This document shows, in pieces, positions 1 to 9,300 of a DNA stretch of 40,294 bases. Each line of letters starts with the position of its first letter. The first letter of the stretch is position 1. The notes below the pieces were generated by a model. The model was given only the letters and a program-made list of their open reading frames with translations, made no database searches and had not been told where the DNA came from. Source of the stretch: Thermodesulfovibrionales bacterium (GTDB taxonomy: Bacteria > Nitrospirota > Thermodesulfovibrionia > Thermodesulfovibrionales > Dissulfurispiraceae); contig JAOAGP010000063.1 of NCBI GenBank assembly GCA_026415695.1, forward strand, positions 1 through 40,294. The letters are read 5' to 3'. Made by a program: the position numbers and the translations under genes.

Positions 1-58
1 AATGATTTTTCTATGCACTTTTTGATAAACTCTTTGTGCTTTAATATCCCTCTAAAAT

Positions 59-2050
59 ATGAATCAAATGACAAAAACAAAGATCATCTTTCTCTTGGCT
101 ATAACCCTTATCTTTTGCAATACTTCATTTGCCATAGATATAAATGCAAAAAAGGTTGTCCATTATCATAAAGATGCTAAATTTGAATTAGAAGGTGATG
201 TCTCAATCAGGTCTGAAGATGCTGTTATTCGCTGCCAAAAGGCTACCCTTTACGAAAAATCAAATGATGTGCTTGCAGAAGGCAATGTCTTTTATGAAGA
301 CAAAGATACAATAATGAACGCCGAAAAGATTGCCCTTAATCTAAAATCAAAGACGGGCGAGGTATTCCGGGCTGTAATATTCTTTAAAAATGGCAATTAT
401 TGGGTATCATCAGAAAGGATAACGAAGATATCCGAAGACCGTTATTATTCAAACTCTGCGAGGTTTACAACCTGTAACCCCTCCTATCCTGATAAAAAGG
501 GCATTACCTTTGATTTGGCAGAAAGAGAATCCTTTGACTGGTGTTTTAAAACTGGCGTTGTAGATATAACTCTTGGTAATACATTGGATGCAAAGGATGT
601 GACATATAGGATAAAGGATGTGCCAATCAGTTACTTCCCCAAACTACTCCTCCCGATACAGAAGGAGCGAAAATCTGGGTTATTGATGCCCACAATCGGC
701 AACAGTTCAACAAAGGGTTTTCGTCTCACCCCCTCTTTGTTTTGGGCAATTGATGAGGATAAGGATATGACGCTTGGATTTGATTATTACAGCAAAAGAG
801 GACTTGGCACATCACTTCAATATAGGTATATCAACCCTCAAGGTAAGGGGGATTTTAATCTCTACTACATACATGATAAGGTAATGGATGATACACAATT
901 TCAGGTTGTAGCAAAGCAGGACTTCTCTGCAGAAGGGTTTAAACAGTTTGCTGACATAAACTACGCAAAGAGTAGGGATATGTTTAAGGAATATTCTTTT
1001 GGCAATCTGGACAGAACGCAAAGGTTCTTACAGTCTTCATTTGAGATATCAAAGGACTTAAAAAGTAGTAGGATATTTCTATTAAACCAATACTGGATAG
1101 ACCTAAAATACGCTGACAACACAATCCCACAACTATTGCCATCATTGGGGTATTTTCTAAATCCAACAAATATCGGACCTTTTAGTATCAACATGGAGGC
1201 AACACTCTCAAACCTTTATAGAAAAGAAGGAACTAAGGCTCAAAGATTTGACATCATGCCTGTTGTCTCAAACAGTTTTGGTGATGCAGTAAAGGTTTTT
1301 CAGAAAATCGCCTTTAGAGAGACCTTATATAACTTTAGCAACAAAGATGATAACAGCAGCCAACAACACAGAGAAACATTCCAATATTACGGGAAGGTTT
1401 TAAGCAGTTTTGTTAAAAGGTATGATGATATGATACACATCGTTGAGCCTGCCGTTGAATATTCATTTATTCCAAACCGTAGCGATATGATTATCTTTGA
1501 CAGCGTAGAGGCGTTTAATAAGATGTCAGAATTTAACCTTTCTCTTTCAAATATCTTCAGATTCAAAGAAAGCATTATATTTGCAAAGATAAATCAACCT
1601 TATGTCCTGCTTGAAAGTGATGTGTATGAACATTTAAGACCGATTGTCTTTCAGGGTGCTTTCTTGAGCAAATCATTTTCTTTGCGTTTAGATACATCGT
1701 ATGATTTTAAGAAGAATCTCTTTGAAACCTTCTATACTGACATGACTATTAATGTAAACAACATCACAACTGTCTCAATCGGCGAAAGATACAATCGTGA
1801 TAATAAGATAATGCAATTCAGAACAGCCTTAAACACAAAACTTACCCAAAAACTCTCTGTAGGGGCTGATGTCTGGTATGATACAAAGGGTGGTGGTTTA
1901 AGAGACTCCACATTGAGGATGCGTATTGATGAACAGTGTTGGGCAGCATTGGTGACAGTTCAAAGAAAACCACGCATAAATGAGACAGCAGATTACAGTT
2001 TTTATTTCCTTGTGGAATTGGCAGGTATTGGAACAATAGGCAAGAAATAA
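59..2050 (+). CDS. lptD: LPS-assembly outer-membrane protein LptD (OstA-like)
   Basis: Probably the outer-membrane barrel that inserts lipopolysaccharide into the outer leaflet, working with LptE and the periplasmic LptA/C bridge. The 663-residue product begins with a signal peptide (about residues 1-25, ending NTSFA). It continues with an OstA/LptA-like beta-jellyroll (about 28-130; segments such as LEGDVSIRSEDA and AEGNVFYEDKDT), then a long beta-strand-rich barrel in which the KERKSGLLMPTIG motif (about 200-212) is typical of LptD. Cysteines occur near 138, 162 and 645, compatible with the disulfides known in LptD. It is somewhat shorter than the E. coli protein (784). The ATG at 59 has no obvious Shine-Dalgarno; an ATG at 68 is an alternative that keeps the signal peptide. 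truB follows after three bases, so they are probably co-transcribed. Confidence 0.85.
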   Translation: MNQMTKTKIIFLLAITLIFCNTSFAIDINAKKVVHYHKDAKFELEGDVSIRSEDAVIRCQKATLYEKSNDVLAEGNVFYEDKDTIMNAEKIALNLKSKTGEVFRAVIFFKNGNYWVSSERITKISEDRYYSNSARFTTCNPSYPDKKGITFDLAERESFDWCFKTGVVDITLGNTLDAKDVTYRIKDVPISYFPKLLLPIQKERKSGLLMPTIGNSSTKGFRLTPSLFWAIDEDKDMTLGFDYYSKRGLGTSLQYRYINPQGKGDFNLYYIHDKVMDDTQFQVVAKQDFSAEGFKQFADINYAKSRDMFKEYSFGNLDRTQRFLQSSFEISKDLKSSRIFLLNQYWIDLKYADNTIPQLLPSLGYFLNPTNIGPFSINMEATLSNLYRKEGTKAQRFDIMPVVSNSFGDAVKVFQKIAFRETLYNFSNKDDNSSQQHRETFQYYGKVLSSFVKRYDDMIHIVEPAVEYSFIPNRSDMIIFDSVEAFNKMSEFNLSLSNIFRFKESIIFAKINQPYVLLESDVYEHLRPIVFQGAFLSKSFSLRLDTSYDFKKNLFETFYTDMTINVNNITTVSIGERYNRDNKIMQFRTALNTKLTQKLSVGADVWYDTKGGGLRDSTLRMRIDEQCWAALVTVQRKPRINETADYSFYFLVELAGIGTIGKK

Positions 2051-2053
2051 AAG

Positions 2054-2929
2054 ATGCATGTGGTTATCAATCTCAACAAACCAAAAGGTATAACCTCCAA
2101 TGATGCATTAATAAAGGTAAAAAAGACACTCAAGATAAAAAAGGCAGGACACGCTGGCACTCTTGACCCTTTGGCAACTGGCGTGTTGCTCATTGCAACA
2201 AATGAGGCTACAAAGGTATTACCCTACCTTGTTGGTTTGGATAAAGAATACATCTTTACTGCACAACTTGGCATCATCACTGATACCTATGATTCAGAGG
2301 GCAGAATAGTTGAACAAAGAGATTTCAGAAGTGTTGATGAAAGGGCGATTATTAAGATTTTAGAAGGATTTAAAGGGGAAATCACACAAAAGCCTCCAAT
2401 CTTTTCAGCCCTAAAACACAAAGGCAAGCCACTTTATGAATATGCAAGGAGTGGAATGACTATCAATGTCAAAGAAAGGGCAGTAAAGATATATGACATT
2501 GAACTAATCCATTTTGAGCCCCCAAATATTCGTATCAAGGTCTCTTGCTCTACAGGGACATACATCAGGTCACTTTGCCATGATATAGGCTTGGCACTTG
2601 GCACAGGTGCACATGTGATTGAACTCATAAGAACAAGGGTAGGTAATTTTACAATCCAAGATAGCACAAATCATGAAGAGATTATCCATACTTCAAAAGG
2701 CATTTCAAACATTGATGATGCCTTAAGCCACATACCTGAAACAATAGTTGATGAGTCTTTAGCAAAGAGGGTCAAAAGAGGTGAAGGATTTAGCGTAAAA
2801 GGTATGGATTCAGGACAAGGATTGATAAGACAAGGGATTGTCAGGATTTGTGATGTTGAAGGTAAGACCTTTGCAATCGGCTTTCTAAAAGGGGATAAGG
2901 TAATCGTTAAAAGGGTTTTACATGTATAA
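2054..2929 (+). CDS. truB: tRNA pseudouridine-55 synthase TruB
   Basis: Makes pseudouridine at position 55 in the T-loop of tRNAs. The 291-residue protein has the TruB signature from the N-terminus: INLNKPKGITSND, then HAGTLDPLATGVLL with catalytic Asp38, then KPPIFSALKHKGKPLYEYAR, and CSTGTYIRSLCHDIG about residue 165. The C-terminal 60-70 residues resemble a small PUA-like RNA-binding domain (VKRGEGF, then VRICDVEGKTFAIG). Length is normal. It starts three bases after lptD stops and converges tail-to-tail on the sensor kinase gene. In many bacteria truB lies with rbfA/infB; here it follows lptD instead. Confidence 0.95.
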   Translation: MHVVINLNKPKGITSNDALIKVKKTLKIKKAGHAGTLDPLATGVLLIATNEATKVLPYLVGLDKEYIFTAQLGIITDTYDSEGRIVEQRDFRSVDERAIIKILEGFKGEITQKPPIFSALKHKGKPLYEYARSGMTINVKERAVKIYDIELIHFEPPNIRIKVSCSTGTYIRSLCHDIGLALGTGAHVIELIRTRVGNFTIQDSTNHEEIIHTSKGISNIDDALSHIPETIVDESLAKRVKRGEGFSVKGMDSGQGLIRQGIVRICDVEGKTFAIGFLKGDKVIVKRVLHV

Positions 2930-2955
2930 ACAGTTCGTTTATCCTTGATTGCCTT

Positions 2956-5802
2956 TTACCTATTATCAAGCACATCCCTTACCTTTTTACAGAATGTCTC
3001 AAAAGTAAAAGGTTTTTGAATAAATACAACACCTTCATCAAGCACACCATGATGCACAATTGCATTATCTGTATAGCCTGACATGTAGATTACCTTTAGA
3101 TTATGGAAAATCTTCTTTAAGCGATCAATAAGAACCTTGCCACTCATGCCGGGCATCACAACATCAGTAATGATAAGATGAATTGGTTTTGTTGCCTGCT
3201 CACAAATAAGCAAGGCCTCACCACCGTTTGATGCTGATATCACATTATACCCTTGCACCCTCAATGCTGATACCGCAAGTTCACGCACTACCTCATCATC
3301 TTCTACCACCAATACGGTCTCATTGCCACCTTTTACTTCACTCAAAGTAACCTCACCTTTTGCCTTTTGCACAAAAGCATCAGTCACTTTAGGGAAATAT
3401 ATCTTAAATGTCGTTCCCTCTGCCAATTCACTGTAAACCCAAATACTGCCTCCACTTTGTTTAACTATGCCATAAACCATTGCCAATCCAAGACCTGTTC
3501 CTTTGCCTGCACACTTGGTAGTAAAGAATGGCTCAAATATCTTTTCCTTTACATCATCAGTCATACCAATGCCCGTATCACTTACAGATAACATCACATA
3601 ATTGCCCGGGTTAACACCAATGTGCTTTTTTGTCCATTCCTCGCTTAAATACACATTAGATGTCTCAATGATTATATCTCCTCCATCAGGCATTGCATCA
3701 CGGGCATTTGTGACAAGGTTTATTATTACCTGCTCAATCTGTGACGGATCAGCCTTGATTAATGTGGGGTCTTCAGTTGTATCTATTTTAAGATTAATAT
3801 CTTCTCTAATGAGTCTCTCAAGCATTCCTCTAATCCCTTCAATGATTGCGTTTAAATCTACAACCTTTACCTCCATTATCTGCTTTCTTCCAAATGCCAA
3901 CAGTCTTTTTGTAAGTTCAGATGCCCGCTTTGCAGACTTATCTATCTGCTCAATGTATCTCCTTAAGGGATCTCCTTCTTTTAACTCCTTAAGTGCCAAT
4001 GTGCAGTATCCCGTTATAACAGTAAGTATGTTATTAAAATCGTGTGCGATACCTCCTGCTAATTTCCCTATAGATTCAAGTTTAGAGATTTGTATCAACT
4101 GTTTCTCAAGGGTTTCCTTTTCTTGCTCTATCTTTTTGAGTTGTGAGATATCCTGAATGGTAACACGCAACCCCTTAATCCTTCCCTCATCATCAAGTAT
4201 AAGCCTATCTTCTGATAAAACCACCAAATCGGTGCCATCTTTCTTGATGTAAGTTCTTTCATGAGCCTTACCCGGTGGGATTTTACCAGATAGTTTGCCC
4301 AAAATAGTCGTTTTAGCCTCTTTATCAGCCCTGAATTCCCATATCGGCTTGCCAATCATCTCACCAACACCGTATCCCAACATCTCCAATTCTGTTTTGT
4401 TCACAGTAGTAATTTTACCCTCTTTATCTATCTCATGATAACCAACAGGTGCCTCGTCAAAAAGTGTCCTAAACCTCTTTTCACTCTCCTTGAGTGCTAA
4501 CTCTGCTTGTTTCCTTTTTGTAATATCAGAAAATGAACCAACAATTGCTACAACCTTGTCTCCATCCATTATAGGTGTCTCTGTAACCTCTACCCATATC
4601 TTGTTTCCTTCCTTGTGTATCAACTCTAATTCATAAGAGGTTCTCTTTTGTGCGGTTTGGATTAATCGCAGATTTTTTTTAAAACCTTCTTCGTTAATAG
4701 GATTGCCAGATGCTATCCTTTTCCAATCTGTTAAAACTTCATAGACCTTGTATCCAAGCAGATTGGTCAGTTGAGGGCTTACAAATTCAAAGGACTTGTC
4801 AAGATTATACAAATAAAACACATTTGGGCTATTTTCAATAATGCTTCTAAACATAGCCTCACTCTCACTTAAAACCCTGATAGTCTCTTTCCTTTTTTGC
4901 TCTTTATTTATTGTATTTATGGCACCAGCACAGGTAAGGAGTAATGGTTGTAAAAAATCTACTATCTTTTCATCATATCCCTCCATCCTGTTAGCGATTC
5001 CAATAATACCAATAAGTTCACTGCCATAGATCAAAGGCAACCCTAAAAATGTTTTTAATTGAGGATGCCCATCAGGTATTCCACCACTTCTTTTGTCATT
5101 AGCCACATCATTTGAGATCACAGGCTTTGAGGTCTTTAGCACCTCACCATAGAGGGTATTTAGATTATAAAAATCTGAAAAACCGCCTTTAAAATACCTT
5201 TCATAAAATGATTTGTTAACTTCATTCCACTTTATTCCTGCAAAGGTATAAACCCTTAAAAACATTATCCCTTCTTTGTTTTTAAGCACACTACCAATAA
5301 AACCATACTCGCTTCCAGTTATATCCAATATCTCCTGTAAAATAGGCTGGAATATATCTGATGGTTCAGTCTTTTCTAAAACTGTTGACTGTATCTTGAT
5401 GATGGATTGCATCAATCTGTTTTGGAGTTTTAATTCCTCTTCTGATGACTTGAAACTTGTAATATCCTCTGCAATACCTTCAATCCATCCTTTATCTTCA
5501 TAAAGTCTTAAAGATGACCTCACCCATATAATTGAACCATCCTTTTTGTAAAATCGGGCTTCAAAGTTTGAAACAGCACCGTGCTTTTTAAGACTTTCTA
5601 AAAGGCTCTTTCTGGCATCACTTTCAACATAGTGTTCAGTTGCAAAACAAGTATCTATTACTTCTTTGGCATCTTTATAACCAAACATCCTTGCCATCTT
5701 TTCATTACAAAAAATAACCTTCCCGTCTGAAACCCTTGTCCTAAATATACCAATCTCTGCATTATTGAATAGACTTAGATATGTATCGTATATCTGTTGC
5801 AT
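2956..5802 (-). CDS. Hybrid sensor histidine kinase (PAS-GAF-PAS-PAS-HisKA-HATPase-REC)
   Basis: A 948-residue signalling kinase without a signal peptide or membrane segment, so it should sense cytoplasmic signals. Domains in order: PAS with PAC (about 5-120; [20 protein letters not shown]), GAF (about 140-300; [19 protein letters not shown]), two more PAS domains (about 315-435 and 440-560), HisKA with phospho-acceptor His587 in [11 protein letters not shown], HATPase (N-box [14 protein letters not shown], then VSDTGIGM and [14 protein letters not shown]), and a C-terminal receiver (about 830-945) with acceptor Asp880 in [12 protein letters not shown]. The histidine belongs to the HDFNN class often found with attached receivers. 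No response regulator lies beside it, so its output partner is unknown. It is probably transcribed alone, converging on truB. Confidence 0.93.
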   Translation of the reverse strand: MQQIYDTYLSLFNNAEIGIFRTRVSDGKVIFCNEKMARMFGYKDAKEVIDTCFATEHYVESDARKSLLESLKKHGAVSNFEARFYKKDGSIIWVRSSLRLYEDKGWIEGIAEDITSFKSSEEELKLQNRLMQSIIKIQSTVLEKTEPSDIFQPILQEILDITGSEYGFIGSVLKNKEGIMFLRVYTFAGIKWNEVNKSFYERYFKGGFSDFYNLNTLYGEVLKTSKPVISNDVANDKRSGGIPDGHPQLKTFLGLPLIYGSELIGIIGIANRMEGYDEKIVDFLQPLLLTCAGAINTINKEQKRKETIRVLSESEAMFRSIIENSPNVFYLYNLDKSFEFVSPQLTNLLGYKVYEVLTDWKRIASGNPINEEGFKKNLRLIQTAQKRTSYELELIHKEGNKIWVEVTETPIMDGDKVVAIVGSFSDITKRKQAELALKESEKRFRTLFDEAPVGYHEIDKEGKITTVNKTELEMLGYGVGEMIGKPIWEFRADKEAKTTILGKLSGKIPPGKAHERTYIKKDGTDLVVLSEDRLILDDEGRIKGLRVTIQDISQLKKIEQEKETLEKQLIQISKLESIGKLAGGIAHDFNNILTVITGYCTLALKELKEGDPLRRYIEQIDKSAKRASELTKRLLAFGRKQIMEVKVVDLNAIIEGIRGMLERLIREDINLKIDTTEDPTLIKADPSQIEQVIINLVTNARDAMPDGGDIIIETSNVYLSEEWTKKHIGVNPGNYVMLSVSDTGIGMTDDVKEKIFEPFFTTKCAGKGTGLGLAMVYGIVKQSGGSIWVYSELAEGTTFKIYFPKVTDAFVQKAKGEVTLSEVKGGNETVLVVEDDEVVRELAVSALRVQGYNVISASNGGEALLICEQATKPIHLIITDVVMPGMSGKVLIDRLKKIFHNLKVIYMSGYTDNAIVHHGVLDEGVVFIQKPFTFETFCKKVRDVLDNR

Positions 5803-5841
5803 CTGCAGTTTAAAAAAGGTAATTATTTGTTAACAATAAAC

Positions 5842-6258
5842 TCATTTATACTCAAATGGATTTGCCCTTGATATCTTTGAGACCTTTAGGGGTTGACCTG
5901 AAAATTCAAAGATTGCCATACCTCTGTCTTCAATATCCTTACCTGCCTTTATCCATTTACCTTTCCAAGAGATATTAAGGGTTATCGCCTTGTTTTCAAT
6001 CTCTACCCACACAGGCTTAAATTCCAAATCTACTACCTTGTAATCATCAATGTATCGTGTTATTTGTCTATAGATTGCAGGTGTTGTGCATTGCTGTATC
6101 TTGTCAAAATCCCTTTTAAGATAGGCAACCCTTAATTGCTCGCTTATGGCTATAATCTCTGATGCAATCCTACCCTCTTCTGTTTCCTTCTTGACCTCTT
6201 TCTTGCCACATGCAACGATTAACACACAAACCATCAAAAAACAGAAAAGCCTTTTCAT
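5842..6258 (-). CDS. Small lipoprotein downstream of alpha-2-macroglobulin, function unknown
   Basis: A 138-residue protein with a lipoprotein signal peptide: KR, a hydrophobic stretch, then lipobox IVAC with G after the cysteine (about residue 17). GKKEVKKE follows, with no Asp at +2, so by the E. coli rule it would go to the outer membrane. The mature part has a helical start (ASEIIAISEQLRVAYLKRDFD) and a beta-rich end (VDLEFKPVWVEI, ITLNISWKGKWI), which resembles a small NTF2-like alpha+beta fold by eye; I do not recognise a family. The start at ATG 6258 is chosen because GGAGGG lies just upstream; a TTG one codon earlier is possible. It lies 104 bases downstream of the macroglobulin on the same strand, so they may share a transcript. 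Confidence 0.75.
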   Translation of the reverse strand: MKRLFCFLMVCVLIVACGKKEVKKETEEGRIASEIIAISEQLRVAYLKRDFDKIQQCTTPAIYRQITRYIDDYKVVDLEFKPVWVEIENKAITLNISWKGKWIKAGKDIEDRGMAIFEFSGQPLKVSKISRANPFEYK

Positions 6259-6362
6259 CAATCCCTCCTAAAATGTATCTTACAAAGTTAAATGACTTTA
6301 ATCCAGATCTTGTTCAGCATGCCTCCCATTAGTTTTTCATAAATGCAATGATATTTGCCATA

Positions 6363-9300
6363 TCAGTCTGACCTTTTTATAACTATCCTCTCATTTGGCA
6401 ATTCACCAAAGACATCAGGGCTATAAAGAGCCTCAATCCTTGTAGGTGGAAGATTAAACCTACCCGATGTGTTTAGCCTCATCAGATATTCTACTTGCCA
6501 CCTGCCCTTTGGGATGTAATCAAAATACACCCTGTAAGAATCAGATGCCTTTTCTTCAAATACTGGCACTATGTTTTGCCTTACATCAGAAACCTCACTA
6601 TTTAATCCAATCCTCGTTATCACAGCCCCTGCAGGTATGGGATCCCGCAACACAACCCAAGTCATGTCTGCCTTTGCGTCTATCTGAATCTTGACCTTAA
6701 CAATGTCTCCCACATTAAGTCCAGCGGTCTTTGTCTTTTCAATCTCCTTTTTTATCTCATACCCACTAAATACTGCATCTTTTGGTGGTTTGGATGTTTT
6801 TATCGTGAGCATGACCCATGGACTACCTGTGCCTTCGTGTTGGATATTGAGTGTAGATACCCTCGATGGCGTTGTATAAGAAATACTGTATTCATCTTGC
6901 CTTTCATTCCATAAAACTGACCTTGTCTGACCATTAAGGGATGTGGTTGTCTTGCCTGAAATACCAACCCCTTCATGCCTGCTTGCAAACCTGTTTAATG
7001 CAATGCTTCCCCATGCGTTTGCGGTAGTTGTATCCCAGATACCTTTAGAAGACCTCTTTATGAAACCCAATAAGAGATTTCTGACAACATCCTTGTAGCC
7101 ATCGTCATCAACGAGTGTGAGTATTGTCCTTGCCATGTTTGTATCTGGTGTGACCATGAGCCAGACCAATCTGTCAGCCCTTTCATTGTTAAATACAGCC
7201 ACACTACCTTGTATATTTAGCCTTGAAATGAGGTTTTTGATGGCATCCGATAACATCTGCTGTCTGTCTTTTAGATTATCCACATGCCTTACAAGATATA
7301 TGTAGTCAATCAGTGTAGATGTAGGCATGAGTGCTACATCCATGTTGATTATAGAAAACATCTGGTTATCCACCTTTCTAAACCTTGACAGTGCAGACAT
7401 TGCCGTCACCTTTCTAATCATGTAATCTGCTGTCTTAAGTGGACTATACCCAATACCCTTACCGTTTATGAAATTAGTAAGTCCATCAAGCATCCTTTGT
7501 TTGATGCCCTCTGGTATCTCAAGACCTGCCTCGTGAGATATTGAAATCACATAACTTGTAAGTGTATCACTTCCCTCAATCATTGATGGGAAATACTTCA
7601 AAAGCCCATGACTATCCATGTAAGTAGGAAGTGAGGCAACTATCTGTGCCCATTGCTCCTTATTGTTTAAAACAACCGCACGAGATACCAACTGCTCTAA
7701 ACAGGTATAAGGGTATTGATGCATGTATTCCTTTACAACATTGAGCCCTTTTGTAATACTCTTTGAGAAATAAACATCTAACTTGTCAGAAGGGGAAGTC
7801 CCTCCTTGGATCTTAAGACCCGTAGGAGCGTTTAATTGCATAAACTCGCTGTGAATGACCCTTTCAAGCCACAAGGGATAGATTGCCTGTTTGACCTTAA
7901 GTGAATCCGTGAAACCGGTCTTTACATCCTTTGCAACTATCATCCAGTGTTGTGAATCCGCACCTTTAGGCACATCCACTTGCCAAGATACCTCTTGAGA
8001 TTCCCCAGCCTTGATGTTGAGTGTCTTTGAATGAAGTGACTTTTCACCAAAATGTGCTGTAACATCAATCTGTGTATCAGATGCAGAGACATTCCTCAAT
8101 GTAAAGACTGCGTCATAGGTATCGGTCTCCCTTACTATCCTTGGGAGTCCTGAAAATAGCATTATTTCTTGCCATGACTTTATACTCTTAAAACCACTAC
8201 CAAAGAGGGACTTGCCTGAATGCGCCACAACCGCAATCCTAAATGAGGTAATGGAGTCATTTAGTTCAAATGTAAACTCCCCTCTACCCTGTTCATCTAA
8301 TTGCAGGTTTGGATTCCAATAGATGAGTGTATCAAAAAGTTCTCTTGTAACCTGCATCCCGCCCCCTCCTCCTTGAGGCAGTGCCTTTAAACCAAAGTGC
8401 CTCTTACCAACCACTTGGAGTTGACCTGTATATGTATGAACATCGTATCCCCTTAATTCCATCATCGCCTGAAGGATATCCCAAGACCTGTTTTTTGTTA
8501 TCTCAAGGAGTCCCTCATCAATCACTGCCACCGCCACAGTGGTCTTTTCCCTTTGAAGTCTCGTTTGCTTATTTTTGGGTGCTAGCTCAACCCTCGCCTT
8601 AACCTTTTCCCTTATTCTGTAAGTGTCCTTATCTGTTGTAACCTTCACATCAATCTCATTGTCTCGCCATCCGACCTTAATCTCTGTAATCCCCAATTTA
8701 AATGCTGGCTTTCCAAGGTCTATTACCGCTGTGGGCTTCACATCCCCTACCCTCCCCCTTACAACAAGTGCTGAGACAAACACATTAGGGGCATAGTTTG
8801 GTTTTATAGGTAAAGTTATTACTGGGTCTTTACCCGATATCTCCGTTACAAAGGCATCAATGATGCCTTCCCTTTCAACACTTACAAGTGCGGTCGCCCT
8901 TCTAAAAGGCATTCTTACCTGAATGGTTGCCTCTTGTCCAACATCGTATTGTCTCTTTTCTGGTATTATGTCTATCCTGTCGCTATCAGAGACATCAAAC
9001 CACTGCTCGTCCTTACCGGAGACCCATACATCTGCTTGCGTGATTGAGGCGTTGCCGTAGTTATCAATAGTGGCTGCTTGAATAACGATATTGCCAGACA
9101 TTTTCGGTGCAAACTCACAAACAAAAACACCCCTCTTGTCTGAAACACCCTTACATACCTCTGCAACCCTCTTTGTCTCTAAAAGGTGCTCATATGAATA
9201 AAACCCACCAATTAGTCTCTTTCTGTGTGAGTAAAATCTCTTTTTGAATATCTCAACTGTAATCGGTATCCCCTCAAGTGTCCTGCCCTTTGTATCAAGG

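Noticed and set aside
2926-2942. ATAAAC/GTTTAT hairpin after truB
   Set aside because: The stem is AT-rich and only 6 bp, and no T-run follows, so I do not call a terminator.
3602-4156. 184-codon open frame antisense inside the sensor kinase
   Set aside because: It overlaps the conserved HisKA/HATPase region in full and looks like a shadow of it.
6288-6320. Ten-codon frame (MLNKIWIKVI) between the macroglobulin and the lipoprotein genes
   Set aside because: Very short, and its GGGAGG-like site is too close to the ATG to act as a ribosome-binding site.
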